This document shows, piece after piece, positions 37,405 to 46,085 of a DNA stretch of 64,000 nt. Both the position numbers and the translations under genes were made by a program. Below the pieces are notes generated by a model. That model ran no database searches and was not told where the DNA came from. It saw only the letters and a list, made by a program, of their open reading frames with translations. Origin of the DNA: Pseudomonas viridiflava (lineage in GTDB: Bacteria; Pseudomonadota; Gammaproteobacteria; Pseudomonadales; Pseudomonadaceae); NCBI RefSeq assembly GCF_900573885.1, contig NZ_UPSE01000453.1, positions 186,001-250,000 of the forward strand. Reading direction: 5' to 3'. Every line of letters starts with the position of its first letter. The stretch's first letter is position 1.

Positions 37405-38037
37405 TCAGGCTTGAGGCAGACCATCATCTAGCGCCGAATACTGCAGGCTGTTGCTCTCCACCATCCGTTTGAGCAAAGCGTTGACTTGGCGATTGAACGT
37501 ATCGCGCGCGGCCTCGTCGGGCGTGTTGCCCATGAGCGGGATAAACACCAGACCGACCCACGTGTTAACTGCATCCTGGTTGCTGGCATCGGACAGTTTC
37601 TGGCCGTTGGTATCCAGTGTTTCCAGGCTCATGGTGAAGCGATCGGTGCCCATGGCAGGCATCACGCCAAAGGTGAAGCCGCTGAAAAACGCCCACACCA
37701 TCTGCCCGCCTGGCACCGGGTGATGATGCACTTTCAGGCGCAGGCCATAGTCGCCCGGCTGTTTCTGAAACTCGTCGAATGTCACCCGTCCGAACAGGCC
37801 GGAATCGGTAAAGGCTTTCTCCAGCTGCGCTTTATAAGCATCGCGTATCTGCGGTACCTCCACTGCCGAGGAGCTTGGCAGGCCTTCGTAATAGTCGAAG
37901 TCCACATACACATTTGGCTTGTTGGCGTAGCTGTCCATCGACGGCAACGTAACCTTGGCCACTTCATCCTTGGTAAAACTGGCGCAACCACTTAACGCCA
38001 ATGCCAGAGCCAACCCCAGAATCTTTCCTTTATGCAT
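37405..38037 (-). CDS. Putative lipoprotein of unknown function
   Basis: A 210-residue protein with a clear lipobox (LALALSGC, Cys18) and a mature chain including YVDFDYYEGLP and MSLETLDTNGQKL. No domain recognised. It converges with the other lipoprotein gene across a strong terminator, and lies upstream (on the opposite strand) of the phosphonate LysR gene. Function unknown. Confidence 0.75.
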   Translation of the reverse strand: MHKGKILGLALALALSGCASFTKDEVAKVTLPSMDSYANKPNVYVDFDYYEGLPSSSAVEVPQIRDAYKAQLEKAFTDSGLFGRVTFDEFQKQPGDYGLRLKVHHHPVPGGQMVWAFFSGFTFGVMPAMGTDRFTMSLETLDTNGQKLSDASNQDAVNTWVGLVFIPLMGNTPDEAARDTFNRQVNALLKRMVESNSLQYSALDDGLPQA

Positions 38038-38179
38038 CTCGGCTTCCTTGTTTTTTCAGGCGCTCCAGTGCCGGAGTCGCCGGCCGATTCTAGAGGCACG
38101 CCGGCGATGGTAAAAGGCCAGCGTTGAAAAAGAGTGGGGGCAGATTCCCTGGCCAGCAAGTACTGACAAACACGCCTCT

Positions 38180-38212
38180 CCGTCATCCAACCGTCATCTA
38201 ATTTTCATAGTG
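38180..38212 (+). promoter_or_regulatory. Pho box (PhoB site), three 11-bp repeats
   Basis: CCGTCATCCAA (38180-38190), CCGTCATCTAA (38191-38201) and TTTTCATAGTG (38202-38212) are consecutive 11-bp units resembling the PhoB half-site CTGTCATAAAA. They lie 41 bases before the LysR start. This predicts induction by phosphate starvation. Confidence 0.72.
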
Positions 38213-38253
38213 TTGCCGCTTCCCCGTGCAGTCTCGATCAAGCGGCAGCTCTG

Positions 38254-39117
38254 ATGCTTTCCAGCGAACTCAAGTCTTTTCATATGGTGGCCCGCCTCGG
38301 CAGCATTACCCAGGCGGCGAAAAAGCTCGGCTTGAGCCAGCCCACGGTGACGACTCAGATTCGTCAACTTGAAGGGCAATACGGGGTGGAGTTGTTCTAC
38401 CGCGGCGGCCGGCGCCTGACCTTGAGCGATGAAGGTGCGCGCCTGTTGCCGATGGTGCAGACGCTGTTGCAGCAGGAAGCCGATATCGAGTTCTTTCTGC
38501 GCAACAGCGGCCAGGTGCAGGGAGCACTGCGCATCGGCGCAACGGCGCCGTATTACATGCTCGATCTGGTGCGCGACTTCCGCCAGCAGTTCGCTCAGTG
38601 CGAAGTGACCTTGACCATCGGCAACTCTCAGGAAGTGCTCGAGGCGCTGGAGGACTATCGCGTCGACCTGGCCGCCTCGTCGCAATGGGTGGACGACGCG
38701 CGCCTGACGCGTCTGGTGCTTGGCCAGGATCCTCTGGTACTCGCCGTCCACCGCAGCCACCCACTCGCCGTGCATAACCGCGTGCCGTTGCATGCACTGG
38801 CCGGTCATTGTCTGTTGATGCGAGAACACGGCTCGACCACCCGGCAGCTGAGCGAAAAGATGTTGAGCGACGCAGGCGTAACGCTCGGGCCGCTGCTGGA
38901 AATCGGCAGCCGTGAGTCGATTCGCGAAGCGGTGTTGCGCAATATCGGCATCAGCATCATTGCCCGCCACGAAGTGCCGGATAACCCGCAACTCAAGGTC
39001 GTTGAGCTGGAGGGTGCGCCGTTTATCGCCGAGTACCTGTACTGCCTGAAAGAACGCCGCCATGCGCGTTTGCCCGCGGCATTCCTGAACCTGGCGCGCA
39101 ATGGCGCCAGCGAATGA
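38254..39117 (+). CDS. LysR-family regulator of aminoethylphosphonate catabolism (copy 1)
   Basis: A 287-residue LysR regulator: helix-turn-helix with SITQAAKKLGLSQPTVTTQI, and effector-domain hallmarks EIGSRESIREAVLRNIGISII and YLYCLKERR. It resembles the aminoethylphosphonate-associated LysR group (TIGR03339) and is clearly paralogous to the LysR gene at 56926. It lies immediately upstream of the phosphonate importer genes on the same strand, with a Pho box in front. It should activate the import and catabolic genes when an aminoethylphosphonate-type ligand is present. Confidence 0.85.
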   Translation: MLSSELKSFHMVARLGSITQAAKKLGLSQPTVTTQIRQLEGQYGVELFYRGGRRLTLSDEGARLLPMVQTLLQQEADIEFFLRNSGQVQGALRIGATAPYYMLDLVRDFRQQFAQCEVTLTIGNSQEVLEALEDYRVDLAASSQWVDDARLTRLVLGQDPLVLAVHRSHPLAVHNRVPLHALAGHCLLMREHGSTTRQLSEKMLSDAGVTLGPLLEIGSRESIREAVLRNIGISIIARHEVPDNPQLKVVELEGAPFIAEYLYCLKERRHARLPAAFLNLARNGASE

Positions 39118-39134
39118 AACGTCCTACGCAAGAA

Positions 39135-39154
39135 TACCGATGCCACTATCGGTA
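39135..39154. promoter_or_regulatory. Inverted repeat TACCGAT-N6-ATCGGTA (candidate LysR site)
   Basis: A perfect 7-bp dyad 81 bases before the importer ATPase gene. Its position between regulator and target fits a LysR-type operator; a weak terminator hairpin is an alternative. Confidence 0.4.
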
Positions 39155-39235
39155 ACTTTTGCCCTACTGCCACAAAGCCTTCGCATGATCTCCCTAGCAT
39201 GAGCCTGGTCTAGCCCAAAGAGCGACGAGGTTCCC

Positions 39236-40291
39236 ATGACCATGCCCAACGCCGTGAGCATGCAAGTACGCAACATCCACAAAGGTTTCAGCACCTTCAA
39301 AGCCCTGGATGGCATCTCGCTGGATGTAGCGCCCGGTGAACTGGTGTGCCTGCTGGGCCCGTCGGGCTGTGGCAAAACCACCTTGTTGCGTTGCATCGCC
39401 GGGCTTGAGCAACAAGACAGCGGCAGTATCATCATCGGCTCGCGTGACGTGTCCGACCTGCCGCCGCAGGCCCGTGATTACGGCATTCTGTTCCAGTCCT
39501 ACGCGCTGTTTCCCAACCTTACCGTCGAGCAAAACATCGGCTACGGCCTGAACGGCAACAGCCGCGCCACCATCAAGGCGCGTGTGATGGAAATGCTCGA
39601 ACTGGTCGGCCTGCTGGGCAGCGAAAAGAAATACCCGGGGCAGCTTTCCGGCGGCCAGCAGCAGCGCGTCGCCCTCGCCCGTGCCCTGGCGCCCGCACCT
39701 TCCCTGTTGCTGCTCGACGAACCCATGTCGGCCCTGGATGCACGGGTGCGCGAGCACCTGTGCGGCGAACTGCGCGAGCTGCAGAAACGTCTGGGCATCA
39801 CCACGCTGATGGTTACCCACAATCAGGACGAAGCCATGCTCATGGCTGACCGCATTGCGGTGATCAATCACGGTCGCGTCGAGCAATACGCCAGCGCCCA
39901 GGAAATTTACCGCAGCCCTGCCACGCCCTTCGTGGCCGAGTTTGTCGGACAGGGCAACTGGCTGCCCTTCAAACGCAGCCTCGACGGTCACGCTCAAGTG
40001 GGCGAGTTGCGCGTGCGCCTGCATGACCGCTTGCCCGGAGAAACCCATGGCCGCCTGTTCTGCCGTCCGGAAGCGGTGGTGGTGAACCCGCCCGTGCATG
40101 AGGAAAACTTGTTCAGCGCGCAGCTGCAGGAACTGACTTTTCTCGGCAACCGCTGCCGCCTGCGCTTTGAACTGGACGCCCTGCCCGGTCATTCGCTGAT
40201 GGCGGAAGTCGAGCCCGACGCCATGCCGCGTCTGAACGGCGCAGACATCTGGGTAGCGCTGCCGCCACGCAGTTTGCAGGTGTTTGCGTGA
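39236..40291 (+). CDS. phnT2: 2-aminoethylphosphonate ABC importer, ATP-binding protein
   Basis: A 351-residue ABC ATPase: Walker A GPSGCGKTT (41-49), signature LSGGQQQRVALARAL, Walker B LLLLDEPMSALD, and a C-terminal TOBE-like domain. It fits the PhnT2 group (TIGR03265), which always travels with PhnU2 and PhnS2. It powers import of the phosphonate. GAGG lies 7 bases before the ATG. The stop overlaps the permease start (TGATG). Confidence 0.88.
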   Translation: MTMPNAVSMQVRNIHKGFSTFKALDGISLDVAPGELVCLLGPSGCGKTTLLRCIAGLEQQDSGSIIIGSRDVSDLPPQARDYGILFQSYALFPNLTVEQNIGYGLNGNSRATIKARVMEMLELVGLLGSEKKYPGQLSGGQQQRVALARALAPAPSLLLLDEPMSALDARVREHLCGELRELQKRLGITTLMVTHNQDEAMLMADRIAVINHGRVEQYASAQEIYRSPATPFVAEFVGQGNWLPFKRSLDGHAQVGELRVRLHDRLPGETHGRLFCRPEAVVVNPPVHEENLFSAQLQELTFLGNRCRLRFELDALPGHSLMAEVEPDAMPRLNGADIWVALPPRSLQVFA

Positions 40292-42021
40292 TGGAACCGG
40301 TCATGGCCACCAGCAAACCGCTCGCGCAAGCGCAACGCCCGAAAACCGGAACAGACGCTGTCGCGTCGATGGACCGGCTGTTCGTTCGCGGCGGCCAATG
40401 GCTGCTGCTGGCGCTGTTGCTGCTCACCGTAGTGCTGCCGCTGTTGGCCATGCTGTGGCGCGGCATTGCCGGAGATGCCAGCCAGGGCGGTGGTCTGGAC
40501 GCGGCGATGACGCTGTTCAGCAGCGCCAACTTCCGCTGGCTGCTGGGCAACAGTTTGAAGGTGTCGCTGACTGTGGCGCTTATCGTGGTGCCGCTGGCGT
40601 ACGCCTTTGCCTACGCCCTGCAACGCACCTGCATTCGTGCCAAACCGGTGTGGCGGGGCATCTCGCTGCTGCCGCTGCTGGCGCCATCGATGCTGCCGGG
40701 CATCGCGCTTATTTATCTGTTTGGCAATCAGGGCGTGCTGCGGGGCTTGCTGACCGACAATATTTACGGCTTCTGGGGCATCGTTATTGGTCAGGCGATT
40801 TACACCTTTCCCCACGCGCTGATGGTGTTGCTTTCAGCCCTGGCGTTGGCCGATGCACGCCTGTTCGACGCAGCGTCTAGCATGGGCGCCTCGCCGTGGC
40901 GGGCCTTTCGCAGCATCACCTGGTCCGGCAGCCGCCAGGGCGTTTTCGCGGCGCTGTGTCTGGTGTTCACCTTGAGCATTACCGATTTCGGCGTACCCGT
41001 AGTGGTTGGTGGCGATTACCAGGTGCTGGCGCTGGAGGCCTACAAGGCGGTCGTCGGCCAACAGCAGTTCGGACGCGGCGCACTTATCGGCATGGTGCTA
41101 CTGCTGCCGGCATTGCTGAGTTTCAGCGTCGATCTGTGGTTGCGCCGTCGCCAGCGCGACGCCATGGGCGGCCGGGCGCAGGTTTACCACCCACGCCCAT
41201 CCCGCGGCCGCGACCTGACATTTCTGGCGATCACCGTGCTTGTCTGTCTGGCCTTGCTGGGCGTATTTGGCATGGCGATCTATTCGTCGCTGGTGAAGTT
41301 CTGGCCTTACAACCTGGCGTTGTCGCTGGACCATTACGCCTTCTCGGAATTGCCCGGCGGCTGGCTGGCCTATCGCAATAGCCTGGTGCTGGCGGTGTGC
41401 AGTGCGGTGTTTGGCAGCCTGGTGATTTTCACCGGTGCCTACCTCATCGAGAAAACCCGCCAAACCGCCCTTACGCAACTGCTGCGCCTGCTCAGCTTCG
41501 TGCCCATGGCGGTGCCGGGTCTGGTATTCGGCCTGGGCTACGTGTTTTTCTTCAACCAGCCGAACAACCCGTTGAACGGCCTGTACGGCACCCTGACCTT
41601 GCTGGTGCTGTGCACCATCGCGCACTTTTTCACCACTGCGCAAATGACCGCCGCCGCCGCGCTGCGTCAACTGGACGGTGAATACGAGGCGGCCGCCTTG
41701 TCGCTGAAAGTGCCGCTGCTGCGCCATTTTCTGCGCGTGACCCTGCCGATCTGCCTGCCGGCGCTGCTCGACATCATTCGCTATCTCTTCGTATCGGCGA
41801 TGACCACGGTGTCGGCTGCCATCTTTCTCTACAGCCCCGACAGCGTGCTCGCCGCCGTCGCCGTACTGAACATGGACGACGCCGGCAACGTGGGCGGCGC
41901 GGCGGCCATGTCCACCCTGATTCTGCTCACCTCGGCCGGCGTCTCGCTGCTGCTGGCCGGTGTCTCCCGAGGCCTGCTGCGCCGCTCCCAAGCCTGGCGT
42001 CAACCGACGCCAGGCCATTGA
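40291..42021 (+). CDS. phnU2: 2-aminoethylphosphonate ABC importer, fused permease
   Basis: A 576-residue protein carrying two permease halves in one chain, each with a binding-protein-dependent transport loop (first: DARLFDAASSMGASPWRAF; second: DGEYEAAALSLKVPLLRHF). This double-length layout is typical of PhnU2 (TIGR03262). About 12 helices are expected. ATG 40291 overlaps the ATPase stop (TGATG), indicating coupled translation; GTG 40288 is the alternative. Confidence 0.88.
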   Translation: MEPVMATSKPLAQAQRPKTGTDAVASMDRLFVRGGQWLLLALLLLTVVLPLLAMLWRGIAGDASQGGGLDAAMTLFSSANFRWLLGNSLKVSLTVALIVVPLAYAFAYALQRTCIRAKPVWRGISLLPLLAPSMLPGIALIYLFGNQGVLRGLLTDNIYGFWGIVIGQAIYTFPHALMVLLSALALADARLFDAASSMGASPWRAFRSITWSGSRQGVFAALCLVFTLSITDFGVPVVVGGDYQVLALEAYKAVVGQQQFGRGALIGMVLLLPALLSFSVDLWLRRRQRDAMGGRAQVYHPRPSRGRDLTFLAITVLVCLALLGVFGMAIYSSLVKFWPYNLALSLDHYAFSELPGGWLAYRNSLVLAVCSAVFGSLVIFTGAYLIEKTRQTALTQLLRLLSFVPMAVPGLVFGLGYVFFFNQPNNPLNGLYGTLTLLVLCTIAHFFTTAQMTAAAALRQLDGEYEAAALSLKVPLLRHFLRVTLPICLPALLDIIRYLFVSAMTTVSAAIFLYSPDSVLAAVAVLNMDDAGNVGGAAAMSTLILLTSAGVSLLLAGVSRGLLRRSQAWRQPTPGH

Positions 42022-42065
42022 AAACCACGCTGCTCAACACCCAACGCCAACCCAAGGAGCTTCAC

Positions 42066-43085
42066 ATGTTCAAACGCACCGCCCTGGCCGCCGGCCTGCT
42101 CGCTGCCTGCGCATTTCACGCTCAGGCCGCCACCGAGCTGACCGTGTACACCGCGCTCGAAGTGGAACAACTCAAGGCTTACAAAGAGGCGTTCGAAAAG
42201 CAGAATCCGGACATCGATATCAAATGGGTGCGCGACTCCACCGGCATCGTCACGGCCAAACTGCTCGCTGAAAAGGCTCGCCCGCAAGCCGACGCGGTGT
42301 GGGGCCTGGCCGGTTCCAGCCTGGCGATTCTGAAACAGCAAGGCATGCTCGAAGCCTATGCGCCGGCCAACCTCGATAAAATCGGCGCCAACTACCGCGA
42401 CAGCGCCAACCCGCCGTCGTGGGTGGGCATGGACGTGTGGGCGGCGACAATCTGCTTCAACACTGTGGAAGCAGAAAAACAGGGCCTGCCCAAGCCAACC
42501 AAATGGGAAGACCTGACCAACCCTGTCTACAAAGGCAAAATCGTCATGCCCAACCCGGCGTCTTCCGGCACCGGCTACCTCGACGTCAGCGCCTGGCTGC
42601 AAACCTTTGGCGAAGCGCAAGGCTGGGCCTACATGGACAAACTGCACGCCAACATCGGCCAGTACACCCACTCCGGTTCCAAACCCTGCAAGCTCGCCGC
42701 TGCCGGTGAGTTCCCGGTGGGTATTTCCTTCGAATACCCGGCCGTACAGCTCAAGCGCAAAGGCGCGCCGCTGGACATCGTGTTGCCGAAGGAAGGTTTG
42801 GGCTGGGAAATCGAAGCCACCGGCATCATCAAAGGCACCGCGCACTTGGACGCCGCGAAAAAACTCGCTGACTTCTCTGCCAGCCGCGAAGCCATGGACC
42901 TGTACAAGGCCAACTTTGCCGTACTCGCCCAGCCTGGCATTGCCGAACGCTTCCAGGAACTTCCAGCGGATTACGAGCAGCGCCTGATCAAGAACGACTT
43001 CAACTGGGCCTCGGAAAACCGCGACAAGATTCTTGCCGAATGGCGCAAGCGCTACGACGGCAAATCCGAGCCGCTGCCTCAATAA
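42066..43085 (+). CDS. phnS2: 2-aminoethylphosphonate-binding periplasmic protein
   Basis: A 339-residue exported binding protein: signal peptide MFKRTALAAGLLAACAFHAQA, mature start ATELTVYTALE. It fits the PhnS2 family (TIGR03261), related to iron/spermidine-type binding proteins. It delivers the phosphonate to PhnU2/PhnT2. AGGAG lies 6 bases before ATG 42066. A REP pair follows before the oxidoreductase. Confidence 0.88.
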   Translation: MFKRTALAAGLLAACAFHAQAATELTVYTALEVEQLKAYKEAFEKQNPDIDIKWVRDSTGIVTAKLLAEKARPQADAVWGLAGSSLAILKQQGMLEAYAPANLDKIGANYRDSANPPSWVGMDVWAATICFNTVEAEKQGLPKPTKWEDLTNPVYKGKIVMPNPASSGTGYLDVSAWLQTFGEAQGWAYMDKLHANIGQYTHSGSKPCKLAAAGEFPVGISFEYPAVQLKRKGAPLDIVLPKEGLGWEIEATGIIKGTAHLDAAKKLADFSASREAMDLYKANFAVLAQPGIAERFQELPADYEQRLIKNDFNWASENRDKILAEWRKRYDGKSEPLPQ

Positions 43086-43106
43086 CCCGCCGCTACCCCC
43101 GATTCC

Positions 43107-43190
43107 GTAGGAGCGAGCTTGCTCGCGAATTGCCCCACGCCGTTTTCTGCGAGACCGCGTGGCCTTCTTCGCGAGCGAGCTCGCTCCTAC
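43107..43190. repeat. REPIN (paired inverted REP sequences)
   Basis: GTAGGAGCGAGCTTGCTCGC... (43107-43129) and its inverted copy ...GCGAGCGAGCTCGCTCCTAC (43168-43190) flank a 38-base spacer. This is the classical pseudomonad REP doublet. It lies between the binding-protein and oxidoreductase genes and may lower or stabilise downstream expression. Confidence 0.92.
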
Positions 43191-43217
43191 AGGTCGGTGA
43201 AATACAGGAGTCAACAC

Positions 43218-44369
43218 ATGTCTGAACACGATTGCGATCTGCTGATCGTCGGCGCCGGTATTCTCGGTCTTGCCCACGCCTGGGCAGGCGCCAAACGTGG
43301 CCTCAGGGTCAAGGTATTCGAACGCAGCCATACGCCGCTGGGTGCCTCGATCCGCAACTTCGGCCAGGCGTTGGTAGGCGGTCAGGCGCCGGGCGCCATG
43401 CTTAATCTGGCGCGTCAGTCGCGCGGGCTCTGGGCGGAGCTGGGACAGGCCGCAGGGCTGTCTCTGCACCAGCAAGGCTCACTGCTATTGGCCCGCACCG
43501 AGGTCGAAGAAGCATTGCTGGAAGCGTTTGTTAACGGCCGTGGCGACGAGCTGGGTTACCGGACCGAACTGCTGCGCGGCGACGCGTTGAACGCACTGTA
43601 CGACGGGCGTTTCAGTCACCATCGTGCCGCCTTGCACGGGCTCGACGATCAGCAGCTGTACTCCCGCGAGGCGCTGCCAAAAATCATCGACTACCTGCGC
43701 CGCGAGCTGGGCGTGACCTTCCACTTCTCGACGCTGGTGCGCGATGTGCAATCCGGGCAGGCCGACACCACCGCCGGGCGCTTTACTGCCAGGCATATCC
43801 TGGTGTGCTCCGGCCACGACTATCAAACCCTGCTGGCCGAGCACATGGCCCGCCTGCAGCCGCAGGTGTGTCGCCTGCAAATGCTGCGCGTGCGCCCTGC
43901 CCAGCCGCTGGCACTCAAACATGCCGTGCTAACCGGCCTGAGCTGCACCCATTACGGCGCCTTTTCCGACCTGCCTGAAGCAGAGGCCATTCGCGCGCAG
44001 ATTCGCCGCGAGCAACCAGAGCTGGAAACCCTCGGCATTCACCTGCTGATCAGCCCTACGCCGTATGGCGAGCTGATCATCGGCGACTCCCACGACTACG
44101 GCAGCGACGCCTCGCCGTTCAACGCCGAGGGCACCGACCGCATCATGCTCGAGCTGGCTGAACACACCTTGGGCATGGGCGTTGAAGTGATTGAGCGCTG
44201 GCAAGGCGTGTACGGCGCGCGCGGGCCGGGGCCTTTCAGCGTGACGCCGGCCGCCGACGGCGTAACCGCCGTGCTCATGCATACCGGACTGGGCATGAGC
44301 GTCGGGCTGGGCCTGGGAGAACGCACCGTTTCCGCCGTGCTGGGTGAAGGGGCGTGGCCAGCGGTGTAA
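43218..44369 (+). CDS. FAD-dependent amine oxidoreductase, phosphonate-associated (HpnW-proposed family)
   Basis: A 383-residue D-amino-acid-oxidase-like flavoenzyme: the dinucleotide motif is LLIVGAGILGLAHA near residue 8, followed by VKVFERS. It belongs with TIGR03364 proteins, repeatedly found beside phosphonate transporters and phosphonatases. A plausible reaction is oxidative deamination of 2-aminoethylphosphonate or an N-alkyl form to phosphonoacetaldehyde, which PhnX (52.3 kb) would cleave. No PhnW transaminase is in the window, which supports this. AGGAG lies 8 bases before ATG 43218. It follows the importer genes on the same strand. Confidence 0.82.
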   Translation: MSEHDCDLLIVGAGILGLAHAWAGAKRGLRVKVFERSHTPLGASIRNFGQALVGGQAPGAMLNLARQSRGLWAELGQAAGLSLHQQGSLLLARTEVEEALLEAFVNGRGDELGYRTELLRGDALNALYDGRFSHHRAALHGLDDQQLYSREALPKIIDYLRRELGVTFHFSTLVRDVQSGQADTTAGRFTARHILVCSGHDYQTLLAEHMARLQPQVCRLQMLRVRPAQPLALKHAVLTGLSCTHYGAFSDLPEAEAIRAQIRREQPELETLGIHLLISPTPYGELIIGDSHDYGSDASPFNAEGTDRIMLELAEHTLGMGVEVIERWQGVYGARGPGPFSVTPAADGVTAVLMHTGLGMSVGLGLGERTVSAVLGEGAWPAV

Positions 44370-44386
44370 CGCTGGCCAGCGGTTTT

Positions 44387-45379
44387 CTACAGCTTCAGCT
44401 GGTCGATCAGTTTCTGATTGAAGCCGGCCGGGTCTTCCATTTGCGGCGCGTGGCCCTGGCCAGGGAATTCCACCAGCTTCGCGCCTGGAATCATGGCGGT
44501 TACTTGCTTGCCCAACACGCTGTAACGACCGAGCCTGGCCTTCAGTTCCGGGCTGGCGATGTCGCTGCCGATGGCGGTGGTGTCGGCGTCGCCAATCATC
44601 AGCACGGTGGGCACTTTCAGGTTAGGGAATTCGTAGAACACCGGCTGGGTGAAAATCATGTCGTAAATCAGCGCCGAGTTCCACGCTACGCGCTGTTTGC
44701 CCGGCCCATTGCTCAGGCCCGCAAGCATGTCCACCCAACGGTCGTACTCGGGCTTCCAGCGCCCGGCGTAATAGGTGTTCTGCTCGTATTTGCGAATGCC
44801 CTCGGCGGTCACTTTCAGCTCGCGTTCGTACCATTGGTCCACACTGCGCCATGGCACGCCGAGGGCTTTCCAGTCTTCCAGGCCGATGGGATTGACCATC
44901 ACCAACTTGTCGGTCTGCTGCGGGTAAAGCAACGCGTAACGCGTGGCCAGCATGCCGCCAGTGGAATGGCCGATGACGCTGGCTTTGCTGACGCCCAGCT
45001 TGTTCAGCAAGGCGTGGGTATTGGCCGCCAGTTGATGAAAGCTGTACTGATAATTTTCCGGCTTGGTCGAGGTGCAAAAGCCGACCTGATCGGGCACCAC
45101 CACGCGATAGCCCGCCGCGCTCAAGGCCTTGATACTGTCCTGCCAGGTGGCGCCGCAGAAGTTCTTACCGTGCATTAACACGGCAGTGCGGCCGTTGGCT
45201 TTGCCGGTGGGCGCGACGTCCATGTAGCCCATGTCCAGCGCTTGATGTTGCGACTCGAACGTGAAGCGCTGAACCGGATAGGGATACTCAAACCCTTCCA
45301 GTTGCTGACCATATTCAGGGGCGGCGCTGGCCATCAGCGGCGCGGCGCACAGCAGCGCCAGGCATGAGCGTTTGAGCAT
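44387..45379 (-). CDS. Exported alpha/beta-fold hydrolase
   Basis: A 330-residue protein with a signal peptide (MLKRSCLALLCAAPLMASA) and a full alpha/beta-hydrolase domain: oxyanion LMHGKNFCGATW, nucleophile GHSTGG, acid MIGDADTTAIG, and His in PGQGHAPQ. A periplasmic esterase- or dehalogenase-like hydrolase is likely; the substrate is unknown. GGAGG lies 8 bases before the ATG. It converges with the phosphonate oxidoreductase and heads a run of exported proteins on the minus strand. Confidence 0.88.
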   Translation of the reverse strand: MLKRSCLALLCAAPLMASAAPEYGQQLEGFEYPYPVQRFTFESQHQALDMGYMDVAPTGKANGRTAVLMHGKNFCGATWQDSIKALSAAGYRVVVPDQVGFCTSTKPENYQYSFHQLAANTHALLNKLGVSKASVIGHSTGGMLATRYALLYPQQTDKLVMVNPIGLEDWKALGVPWRSVDQWYERELKVTAEGIRKYEQNTYYAGRWKPEYDRWVDMLAGLSNGPGKQRVAWNSALIYDMIFTQPVFYEFPNLKVPTVLMIGDADTTAIGSDIASPELKARLGRYSVLGKQVTAMIPGAKLVEFPGQGHAPQMEDPAGFNQKLIDQLKL

Positions 45380-45472
45380 GGGTTTTCCTCCAAAAGCTCA
45401 AAGCCTAGCCGCCACCGGCCGCTCTGGCACAGCCCTTTCAGGAATCCAATCTATACAGGATGTTATTAACCT

Positions 45473-46024
45473 TTAGGCGCCATCGACGCGGTACACGCCA
45501 ATCAATACCTCGTCTTCGCTGACGTCGTCGATGGTGCCGACGAACACGTAATCGCTCAGCCACGAATACGCGCCGGGCTGGGTTTTGAAGCTGGGTACGG
45601 TGCGGCAGTAGTAATCGCTTTCGAGCAATTCCTGGCCCTTGGCCTGCTTGGCCAGACCGTCAGCATTGGGGCGCCAGATACCGGCGTTGTGGATGATGAT
45701 GATCTGCCCGTCATCGGTTTTCAGGCGGTACAGCGCTTCGATCATCGTCACGCCATCGGCGCGCTCCACCGACATGTCGGCGCCGCCCGGCACCACCGTG
45801 CCTTTCATGCCTTTGCCAACAAAGGTGCCGCCAATAATCGGGTAGTTGATGCGATGGCCGTCGGCACCCTTGCCCATGTCTTCGTCCGGCCCGAGCTTGA
45901 CGCGAATCTGCATCACCAGCTCGTTGCTGACGCGGTTGGCTTTAGCTTCTTTCAGCTCGTCGGCCTGAGCGCTGGCCAAACCCAGCAGTGAAGCGGCGAG
46001 CAATACGGTGCGAAAGATGTTCAT
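45473..46024 (-). CDS. Exported DUF3237 protein
   Basis: A 183-residue protein with a signal peptide (MNIFRTVLLAASLLGLASAQA) and the DUF3237 beta-barrel pattern: NYPIIGGTFVGKGMKGTVVPGG, MIEALYRLKTDDGQIIII, and the late WLSDYVFVGT. Function unknown; relatives often sit next to hydrolases, as here. ATG 46024 follows AGGG at an acceptable distance; the longer frame to 46159 is not needed. Confidence 0.82.
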   Translation of the reverse strand: MNIFRTVLLAASLLGLASAQADELKEAKANRVSNELVMQIRVKLGPDEDMGKGADGHRINYPIIGGTFVGKGMKGTVVPGGADMSVERADGVTMIEALYRLKTDDGQIIIIHNAGIWRPNADGLAKQAKGQELLESDYYCRTVPSFKTQPGAYSWLSDYVFVGTIDDVSEDEVLIGVYRVDGA

Positions 46025-46085
46025 GGCGTTAAACCCTGTGCAGGCGGAGTGAACCACCGGGAAAACCGGTGGCGCGGCGATTGAT

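Noticed and set aside
42000..43475. 491-codon open frame on the minus strand
   Set aside because: Antisense to phnS2 and the start of the FAD oxidoreductase; runs through the REPIN.
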